A stretch of 16,039 nucleotides of DNA from CAZGGW01 sp964525365 (lineage in GTDB: Bacteria; Bacillota_I; Bacilli_A; RF39; UBA660): contig CAZGGW010000016.1 in assembly GCA_964525365.1 (NCBI GenBank), positions 1 to 16,039 on the forward strand, in the 5' to 3' direction. The notes beneath the pieces were generated by a model that did not search any database, had not been told where the DNA came from, and saw only the letters and a list, made by a program, of their open reading frames with translations. This document shows positions 7,836-13,693 of the stretch, in pieces. Numbering within the stretch: position 1 is the stretch's first letter; each line of letters starts with the position of its first letter. The translations under genes and the position numbers were made by a program.

Positions 7836-7996
7836 AAAATAAAACTTTATAACTTAAGGACGAATATTTCCGCGGTACCACCTTAATTCATAAAGTTTAT
7901 GCTTCTCTATTAGTTAACGCCTTATTACGAAGAATCTCCAAAAGCAAGTTCAAATATTACTATTAGTTTTCACCTTACACTAATTCTCTAAAGATT
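7836..7996 (-). promoter_or_regulatory. T-box riboswitch, tRNA-Leu responsive
   Basis: The T-box sequence AAGGTGGTACCGCG is at 7884-7871, followed by the antiterminator partner CGTCCTT (7862-7856), giving AAGG/CCTT and GCG/CGT helices around the TGGT bulge. Stem I is closed by AATCT (7996-7992) with AGATT (7937-7933); its apical part contains GGTGAAA, and its 3' side contains the specifier region GAACTTGC, with CTT (Leu) at 7948-7946. A competing terminator-like helix pairs AACTTTAT (7897-7890) and TTAAGG with CCTTAA and ATAAAGTT (7850-7843), then a T-rich tail to 7836. Uncharged tRNA-Leu would favour readthrough into the membrane-protein gene and leuS. The class is certain; the codon fits the downstream gene but was read by eye. 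Confidence 0.9.
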
Positions 7997-8033
7997 ATAT
8001 TTTACTACTCTTTTGTCATTGAAACTTAATAGT

Positions 8034-8062
8034 ATTATATTATATTTCAGCCATATATTCAA
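8034..8062 (-). promoter_or_regulatory. Promoter of the T-box/leuS operon
   Basis: TTGAAT (8062-8057), a 17-base spacer, and a perfect TATAAT (8039-8034). The -35 box lies inside the 3' end of the GH31 gene and the -10 just past its stop. Transcription would start near 8027, about 30 bases before T-box stem I. I saw no terminator for the GH31 gene, so its transcripts may also enter the T-box. Confidence 0.75.
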
Positions 8063-10397
8063 GAAGTTTTAAAAACATTTTTATAAATATCATTTTTAAT
8101 CCTCTTACTTTTAATTTTCTTATTTCAATTCTTTTCTTTTTTATCTCTAATTTACTTAATAAAATATTCGCTACTTCTTCTTTTAAAGATGTGTCTATTT
8201 TTAAATCCGAGATTATCTCATCTATTTCTTCATTTACTACCCTATACGCTTCTATTTCAGTATTTTTTTCAGCTATATTTACATTAATTGTACTAATCGT
8301 AGAAATGTTATTTATTTCGACTACAAAGTCATTACCTTTAAAATATTTTTTAAAATTAACTTTATAATTATCAACAAGTACATTTAAATTATTTATTTCT
8401 TTTGTACTTCTAAATTTTATTTTATAATTTCGTTTACTTGGAATAATACCACTTTTTCCTTCTATTGGTTTTATTATTACATTGGAACCGGTATCACTAT
8501 TTGTATATTCAATATTAGTAATTATATAGTAGCCTTCTTTATACATACTACTAACCCCATCATCTTCATATAATTTATATGCATTGTTTCTTCCAGGAAA
8601 AATATGGATTTCAAGATCATTTGGACTTGAAGTATCATTTAAATTGTTTTCATTTAATAAAGTCAAAGGAATTATACCACCTGCTTTTACAAAGACAGGA
8701 TAATCTTCATCTTTATAGAACGTAACATATCTCTTTCCACCTATATATTTTTTACCAGTTTTAAAATCATACCACACACCATTAGGTAAAAATATTCTGT
8801 GTACAACCCGATTCATAACAAAATCTTTTTGATCTGTAATAGGGCTAATAAAGAATTCACTTCCAAAATAATACTCGTTTTTATATAATGGCTCATCATA
8901 TACTTCGGGATATTTATAATAAATAGGTTGAACAAGTGGACTACCAATTTTATGATATTTATATGCTTCACTATACAAATAAGGAATCATACTATGTCTT
9001 AATCTTGTGTATTCCTTTACTATTCCTAAAGTTTTTATGTCCCACTTCCATGGTTCTCTTTTATAATATTTCCCTTTTTCAGAAGAAAATCTAAATATCG
9101 GACTAAATGTTCCTAACTGAACATATCGAGCAAATAGTTCTTCATCTTCAATTCCACCAGAATATCCTCCAATATCATGACTCCACCAAGACACACCTAT
9201 ATTAGAAGCGTTAGAATTAAAGTATGGCAACATCTTTAATGTTTTAAAGCTTACTACTGTTTTTCCCGAATATAATATTGGATATCTATGTGCCGCAATA
9301 CCAGCATTTCTAGAAAACACCATTGGCCTTTTTGAAGGAATATTTTTATATAATTCAAAAGTATAATAATCAAGAGCAAATAAACTTAAAGCATCTTTTT
9401 TTGAATTGTCATCATACCAGAAAAAGTCAACGCCAATATTAATAAACTTTCTTAGTATTTTATTTATAAACTCGTTTTTAATATTACTATTTAATACATT
9501 AATTGGTATATTACCTTTTATTTCTTTATTCAATAATTTGGAAACCTCTATGTACTCTTCTTCATTTTTATTAATTCCGGTTTGAGTATCTATATTTAAT
9601 CCCAAAAATATTTTATTTTGATGAAGATAATTTATAAATTCAGAAGGGTTATTATATAATTTATTATTAAATGTAAAGGATAATTTTTGATTTTCAAAAT
9701 TGCTTGTCCAATTATTAAGTAAAAGAACTCCGAATGGTATTTCATTAAATTTAAATTTATTTACTAAACTTTTAATTTCGTGATCACTATATATTTCATT
9801 TTTATTCCACCATATTCCTAGAGCATACCTCGGAATGAGTGTTGGAAATCCAGTCAGTGTATAATAACTTTTTAAAGCAGTTCCAAAATCTTTTTTATAC
9901 GCAAATAAATATGTATCAATATATTTATCATTTTCTAAAACTAAATTGTTGTCTTTTAAAACAAAATTTTTACTATCATCAAAAGAAACAAATCCATCCG
10001 CAGAATATAATCCTTTTTTTAATCCCGTTTTTCCAAGACTGCCATCCAAACTATATGTAGTTCCTCTAAAATTTCTAACTTCTGGGTGTCCAAAGTACCA
10101 CATTTTTTCACTTCCTACAAGCGTAACACGTAAATTAGTGTCGGGCATCACCTTAGATGCAAAAAAAGGCTTTCCTTTTGTATATTCAAGTAAAAAATAT
10201 TTACTAGTAACATTAATAAATTTGTTATCTTCTTTTACAACGATATTAGGAGAAGTAAAATTCCTATTAATCGCAAAAACAGTGGGCTCATCATTAAACT
10301 TTCCATCTTCATTATATTCAAAGCGAATTAAAACTTCCGATAAAATTGTTATCCTATATTTTTTACCTTGAAAAACTGTTTTTATTCTTTCTTCCAT
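8040..10397 (-). CDS. Glycoside hydrolase family 31 (alpha-glucosidase-like)
   Basis: This cytoplasmic-type protein of 785 residues has no signal peptide. GH31 enzymes retain configuration while cleaving or transferring alpha-glucosyl or alpha-xylosyl units. Motifs, numbered from MEER: N-terminal beta-sandwich (VLIRFEYNEDGKF, about 22-34), GIWWNKNEIYSD at the barrel entry (about 194-205), FFWYDDNS with the probable nucleophile Asp329, SWWSHDIGG with the probable acid/base Asp408, then SPIFRF and REPW (432-450). A helical, basic C-terminal tail follows the beta domain. The start at 10397 is chosen because AAAGGA lies six bases upstream; an in-frame ATG 14 codons earlier overlaps the promoter. 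In the segment VLLLNNW I would expect an aspartate before the tryptophan (a -1 subsite residue in many relatives); it is absent. Substrate unknown; probably intracellular oligosaccharides. Confidence 0.88.
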   Translation of the reverse strand: MEERIKTVFQGKKYRITILSEVLIRFEYNEDGKFNDEPTVFAINRNFTSPNIVVKEDNKFINVTSKYFLLEYTKGKPFFASKVMPDTNLRVTLVGSEKMWYFGHPEVRNFRGTTYSLDGSLGKTGLKKGLYSADGFVSFDDSKNFVLKDNNLVLENDKYIDTYLFAYKKDFGTALKSYYTLTGFPTLIPRYALGIWWNKNEIYSDHEIKSLVNKFKFNEIPFGVLLLNNWTSNFENQKLSFTFNNKLYNNPSEFINYLHQNKIFLGLNIDTQTGINKNEEEYIEVSKLLNKEIKGNIPINVLNSNIKNEFINKILRKFINIGVDFFWYDDNSKKDALSLFALDYYTFELYKNIPSKRPMVFSRNAGIAAHRYPILYSGKTVVSFKTLKMLPYFNSNASNIGVSWWSHDIGGYSGGIEDEELFARYVQLGTFSPIFRFSSEKGKYYKREPWKWDIKTLGIVKEYTRLRHSMIPYLYSEAYKYHKIGSPLVQPIYYKYPEVYDEPLYKNEYYFGSEFFISPITDQKDFVMNRVVHRIFLPNGVWYDFKTGKKYIGGKRYVTFYKDEDYPVFVKAGGIIPLTLLNENNLNDTSSPNDLEIHIFPGRNNAYKLYEDDGVSSMYKEGYYIITNIEYTNSDTGSNVIIKPIEGKSGIIPSKRNYKIKFRSTKEINNLNVLVDNYKVNFKKYFKGNDFVVEINNISTISTINVNIAEKNTEIEAYRVVNEEIDEIISDLKIDTSLKEEVANILLSKLEIKKKRIEIRKLKVRGLKMIFIKMFLKLLEYMAEI

Positions 10398-10422
10398 ATG
10401 TATTCCTTTATTATCTATAAAA

Positions 10423-10431
10423 ATTATACCA
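10423..10431 (-). promoter_or_regulatory. Extended -10 promoter for the GH31 gene
   Basis: TGGTATAAT on the minus strand (10431-10423) is a perfect extended -10 element. No good -35 box lies at the right distance. Transcription would start near 10416, leaving about 19 bases before the chosen GH31 start. Confidence 0.5.
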
Positions 10432-10456
10432 TAAAACAATATTATTTACTAGAATT

Positions 10457-10786
10457 TTATAGAATAATAATATCTTTGATATCGCTTATCCTTATATGGA
10501 CATTATTAAATGTAATGATATAATCTTTATTTCTGGCTATTACATATGTAGTCATTTCTTCTTCTGGTAGTAATATTCTTACTTTTGTTTTATAAACAAA
10601 TCCCGAAGATTTAAATATGTTATTTATTTTATCTTTTATAACAATATTATTTAACATTTCATTTGTTTCTTCTTTTTTTCTAAGGATAAATTCATTCTCT
10701 TCTTCGGCAGAATAATACGTTTCTTTATTATTATTTATTTTCTTAGATTGAGCTTTAACATATACATTTGGCAGCTTTTTTTTCAT
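10457..10786 (-). CDS. Small hypothetical protein
   Basis: A 109-residue protein beginning MKKKLPNVYVKAQSKK: a lysine-rich, probably unstructured N-terminus, a charged helical middle (EEENEFILRKKEETNEML), and a C-terminal part of alternating beta-type strands (VYKTKVRILLP, YVIARNKDYIITF, HIRISDIKDIIIL). There is no membrane segment or signal. An ATG 17 codons upstream is in frame, but GGGGTGAT stands four bases before the ATG at 10786, so that start is preferred. It lies 59 bases upstream of the GH31 gene in the same direction and diverges from the tRNA gene. I do not recognise the family; the C-terminal part resembles a small beta-barrel fold, which is only an impression. Confidence 0.65.
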   Translation of the reverse strand: MKKKLPNVYVKAQSKKINNNKETYYSAEEENEFILRKKEETNEMLNNIVIKDKINNIFKSSGFVYKTKVRILLPEEEMTTYVIARNKDYIITFNNVHIRISDIKDIIIL

Positions 10787-10830
10787 TTTATCACCCCATC
10801 TTATATTATGATAGTTGCCTAATTTTGTGC

Positions 10831-10860
10831 TTGACATTCGCAGAAGTTTTATGTTATATT
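10831..10860 (+). promoter_or_regulatory. Promoter of the tRNA-Ala gene
   Basis: A perfect TTGACA (10831-10836), an 18-base spacer, and TATATT (10855-10860) preceded by TG at 10852-10853 (extended -10). The mature tRNA begins at 10893, so a short 5' precursor would be removed by RNase P. This is the strongest promoter in the window, as expected for a stable RNA. Confidence 0.8.
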
Positions 10861-10892
10861 ATATACGCTTGATTTTATCAAGTGCCTACCAT

Positions 10893-10969
10893 GGGGAATT
10901 GGCTCAGCTGGCTAGAGCATCTGCCCTGCACGCAGAGGGTCAGGAGTTCGAATCTCCTATTCTCCACCA
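10893..10969 (+). tRNA. tRNA-Ala, anticodon UGC
   Basis: A 77-nt cloverleaf with encoded CCA. Acceptor GGGGAAT pairs with ATTCTCC (one G-U). The D arm is GCTC/GAGC with loop AGCTGGCTA, the anticodon stem TCTGC/GCAGA with loop CCTGCAC (anticodon TGC), and the T arm AGGAG/CTCCT with loop TTCGAAT. A G-U at the third acceptor pair (G3-U70) is the alanine identity element, which supports the assignment. Unusual: position 33 is C instead of the near-universal U. It stands alone between divergent and downstream protein genes. Confidence 0.93.
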
Positions 10970-10980
10970 AATTGATAGGA

Positions 10981-11012
10981 AGCTTGAACATTAATTGTTC
11001 AAGTTTTTATTT
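10981..11012 (+). terminator. Intrinsic terminator of the tRNA-Ala gene
   Basis: CTTGAACA (10983-10990) pairs perfectly with TGTTCAAG (10996-11003) around a five-base loop, extended by G-U and A-T outside. TTTTTATTT follows. It lies twelve bases after the CCA end. Confidence 0.9.
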
Positions 11013-11134
11013 GTTTAAAAATATGATAAAAGACTATTTTATTTTTATTTTAGTCATTAAAAACAATATTTGTGACATTGTAATATAATAAGTTTATATT
11101 TTGTGATAAAATATATGTATAAGAGGAGTAGATA

Positions 11135-11626
11135 ATGAAAAGTAAAGTTTTTTGTGACATTAGAGGTACTTACACAGGAAAAGAAGATAGAGAAACTGCT
11201 ATATTAACTTTTATAGAATCCATATGTCAATTAGATGATTCTGAAGAATTAGATTTTTCTTTTCTATCAAGTGACACCATGGAATTCGTACAAAAAAATG
11301 CTGCTGAATTATTCAATAAAATTGGAACGAAAACTAAATTAAACGTTGGTACTCAATATTCCGAAGATATTTCTTTTGATGGTCATAATTACAAATTTGT
11401 TCCTAAAAGTAAACTACAACAAATGATTATGGAGATTGAAAGCGGAAATTATCAAAAAGTATATTATTTTGATGATAGTAAAATAAATATAAAAATGTTT
11501 AAAAATTTAATGCCAAGGCAATTTCCAAATATAGAGTTTAAAGAGTTTTTAGTGAATGGTGAAATACATGATTTAAATAAACAATTACATGATTTTATTT
11601 CAAGTAAGAATGAATTGAATAGATAA
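11135..11626 (+). CDS. HAD-like small protein with altered motif I
   Basis: This 163-residue soluble protein looks like a reduced haloacid-dehalogenase fold: VFCDIRGTYTG at 5-15 fits motif I with nucleophile Asp8, DFSFLSSDT (40-48) fits motif II with Ser45/46, and YYFDDSKIN (110-118) fits the acidic motif IV with Asp113/114. In motif I the usual second aspartate is Arg10, so ordinary phosphatase chemistry may be lost. AGAGGAG lies six bases before the ATG. TGATAAAAT (11104-11112) is a possible extended -10 without a -35 partner. The gene is convergent with yvcK, nine bases apart at the stops, and no strong terminator lies between them. The HAD assignment rests on motifs alone; a non-catalytic or binding role is possible. 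Confidence 0.6.
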   Translation: MKSKVFCDIRGTYTGKEDRETAILTFIESICQLDDSEELDFSFLSSDTMEFVQKNAAELFNKIGTKTKLNVGTQYSEDISFDGHNYKFVPKSKLQQMIMEIESGNYQKVYYFDDSKINIKMFKNLMPRQFPNIEFKEFLVNGEIHDLNKQLHDFISSKNELNR

Positions 11627-11635
11627 AATAAAGAA

Positions 11636-12616
11636 TTATTCAATATAATACTTTAATTTATCTAATGTTTTCTTTTGCTCTAATAAGTACGAAAAAATAT
11701 TTAGGGCAAGTTTTAAAGAATCATGTCTTATCACACCATTTTCAACAATAAATAAATTAGAAGATATGATTTTTATCCCTTTTATATTTTCTTTATCTAA
11801 CAAAACCGGGTCTTTTTGTTCTAAAGTTTCATATTTTTTTCTAATATTTTCATCAATTTTTTGATCATTAGCGAGCACTACATCAATTTTATGTTTATTC
11901 AAATATTTATTTAAAAGTTTTACGTGATCACTTACTTTAAAATTATCGGTTTCCCCAGGTTGTGTCATCATATTACATGTATACAATATTTTAGCATTTG
12001 TTTCATCTAATGCTATTTGAATTTTTTTACATAGTAAGTTAGGAATAATACTTGTATATATGCTTCCCATACTTAGAATGATTAGATCAGCTTCTTTTAT
12101 ACATTTAACTGCTGTTTCATTAACAATTGGATTTTTCTTATAATATATTTTTTTTATTTTTTTATCAGATTTTGTAATATTATATTCTCCCTCTACAATA
12201 CTTTTGTCATCCATAATAGCGGCCAAAGTCACTTGTTCTTCTGTAAGAGGTACTACTTTTCCTTTTAAATTTAATAATTTAGAGAAAGATTCTATTCCAT
12301 CAGAAAGATTTCCAGTAATATTGGTAAGAGCTGTAAGTAAAAGATTTCCAACTGCGTGTCCATCTAAATCACTTGTTGTACTGAATCTATAATTAAATAA
12401 TTTTTCAACCAAGGGTTCGGTCTCAGAAAGAGAAATAATTACTTTTCTTAAATCACCTACTGCAGGTATATGAAATTCTTTTCTTAATTTTCCTGTAGAA
12501 TATCCATCATCCGCGACCCCAACAATCGCAGTTATGTCAACCGGAAATTTTTTTAAGCCTCTCAGTAAAACAGACATACCAGTTCCACCACCCAAAACCG
12601 CAATTTTATAATTCAT
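11636..12616 (-). CDS. yvcK: YvcK/GlmR (CofD-like, UDP-sugar-binding gluconeogenesis factor)
   Basis: A 326-residue protein of the YvcK (UPF0052) family. In Bacillus it binds UDP-GlcNAc and is needed for growth on gluconeogenic carbon and for proper peptidoglycan precursor supply. Motifs: VLGGGTGMSVLLRGLK (7-22), VGVADDGYSTGKLRKEF (33-49), PAVGDLRK, then DGHAVGNLLLTAL (85-97), ADLIILSMGSIYTSIIPNLL, and YTCNMMTQPGETD. Length is near the Bacillus protein. GAGGA stands nine bases before the start, inside the end of the upstream M15B-like gene; only two bases separate the stop from this ATG, so they are co-translated. The common partners rapZ and whiA are not here. Identification is firm. Confidence 0.93.
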   Translation of the reverse strand: MNYKIAVLGGGTGMSVLLRGLKKFPVDITAIVGVADDGYSTGKLRKEFHIPAVGDLRKVIISLSETEPLVEKLFNYRFSTTSDLDGHAVGNLLLTALTNITGNLSDGIESFSKLLNLKGKVVPLTEEQVTLAAIMDDKSIVEGEYNITKSDKKIKKIYYKKNPIVNETAVKCIKEADLIILSMGSIYTSIIPNLLCKKIQIALDETNAKILYTCNMMTQPGETDNFKVSDHVKLLNKYLNKHKIDVVLANDQKIDENIRKKYETLEQKDPVLLDKENIKGIKIISSNLFIVENGVIRHDSLKLALNIFSYLLEQKKTLDKLKYYIE

Positions 12617-12618
12617 TA

Positions 12619-13566
12619 TTAATTTTCCTCATAAAAAGCATAATATTCTTCAAAAGTAATATTATTACTCATTATATATGTAGCAGCCATAGAGCCCACA
12701 TATCTAATACGCCATGCGTTATAATCAAACCCTGTTATATCTTCTTTATTTTGTGGATATCTTAAAATAAACCCATAACTACTCATGTTTTTAATAAGCC
12801 ATTTGTTCTGAGTACTTTCTTCCACCACTTCATTATCAAGTTTATTACCATATAATTGTAATGTTACAGACAATCCCGTTTGATATTCTGAATAGCCAGC
12901 GCGTGCTGCGATAGTATCAGCTTTACCTATTCCATACATATTTTTCCAATAATTATATGAAATCTCTTGACGTTCATAACTTCTATATCCTTCAGAAACA
13001 ACAAATGTTATGCCCTCCTTTTTAGCGGCCTCTAATAATTCCACTAAATTATTATATATACTTTTACTTACTTGTTTTCCTTCATATGCATAGGCCACAG
13101 GAATATTTATTAAATCTTCAGGAACATAATCAGCAGTCACCCCATTACGTTTGTTTACTAACATTAGAAATCCTTTGGAAACAACAGTTTCATGAACATT
13201 TTCATAAATCACTTCGTTAGCTTCAGTATTTACTATTGCTACTACCTTAGAATATTCCAAAGTTTTATTAACTTTTTGATATTCTAGATATTCTTGTAAA
13301 TTTTTAAAAATAAAATATGTCTCTTTACAGAAAGAAGGAATTAAAGTGTTATAGTCATATTCTAAAATTTCATTTAACTGATCAGCATTAAGCTCTTTTT
13401 GTAACACTTTTATTTCTTCTAGATTGTAACCAAGTTCCAACAATTTATATTCACTTGTTTTTTTATATTTAATGTTATTTATTAACATGACACCCAAAAT
13501 GATAAAAGTAATAATACTGATTAAAAAAATCAAAAGCTTTTTTATATTTAATTTTTTAATTTTCAT
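12619..13566 (-). CDS. M15B (VanY/LdcB-type) D-Ala-D-Ala carboxypeptidase homologue lacking catalytic residues
   Basis: A 315-residue protein with one N-terminal membrane helix (about 10-30), a linker with a helical repeat-like part (SEYKLLELGYNLEEIKVLQK), and an extracellular M15B-like domain from about 110. The family trims D-Ala from peptidoglycan stems using zinc. The fold markers are kept: SEGYRSYERQ (191-200), AGYSEYQTGL (223-232), YGFILRYP (264-271), RYVG (288-291). The zinc and catalytic residues are not: His to Tyr228, Asp to Thr235, Glu to Asn283 and His to Arg286. The reading frame is otherwise intact, which suggests a pseudoenzyme, perhaps binding peptidoglycan. TAGGAG precedes the ATG. 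It is the first gene of an operon with yvcK. Confidence 0.87.
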   Translation of the reverse strand: MKIKKLNIKKLLIFLISIITFIILGVMLINNIKYKKTSEYKLLELGYNLEEIKVLQKELNADQLNEILEYDYNTLIPSFCKETYFIFKNLQEYLEYQKVNKTLEYSKVVAIVNTEANEVIYENVHETVVSKGFLMLVNKRNGVTADYVPEDLINIPVAYAYEGKQVSKSIYNNLVELLEAAKKEGITFVVSEGYRSYERQEISYNYWKNMYGIGKADTIAARAGYSEYQTGLSVTLQLYGNKLDNEVVEESTQNKWLIKNMSSYGFILRYPQNKEDITGFDYNAWRIRYVGSMAATYIMSNNITFEEYYAFYEEN

Positions 13567-13586
13567 ATATTCTCCTACTAAAATAT

Positions 13587-13614
13587 ATTATAAAACAAAA
13601 ATAATATTTTTGAA
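13587..13614 (-). promoter_or_regulatory. Probable promoter of the M15B-like/yvcK operon
   Basis: TTCAAA (13614-13609), a 16-base spacer, and a perfect TATAAT (13592-13587), about 20 bases before the start codon. The -35 box is weak. The region upstream to 13693 is A/T-tract DNA with no terminator hairpin that I could see. Confidence 0.5.
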
Positions 13615-13693
13615 ATACTATTTTTGCTTATTTATTTTTTTTAAAATTTAATTTTTTTTACTTACTAGACTTAATTGTATGTTTTAAATATCT

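Noticed and set aside
7994..7999. Second TATAAT within the T-box leader, considered as the operon promoter
   Set aside because: Starting there would remove the 5' strand of stem I, and its only -35 candidate is 14 bases away; the promoter at 8034-8062 fits better.
9839..10371. Two overlapping plus-strand frames inside the GH31 gene
   Set aside because: They are antisense to conserved GH31 coding sequence and show no ribosome site or recognisable motif.
11032..11055. GACTA/TAGTC hairpin followed by TTTTAT on the minus strand
   Set aside because: No minus-strand gene runs into it; the stem is five bases in AT-rich DNA, so chance is likely.
10882..11088. Plus-strand frame across the tRNA-Ala gene
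   Set aside because: It reads through the tRNA and its terminator; the tRNA explains the sequence.
11615..11643. Inverted repeat TTGAAT/ATTCAA between the convergent genes, considered as a shared terminator
   Set aside because: The stem is AT-rich with a 17-base loop and no T tract in either direction.
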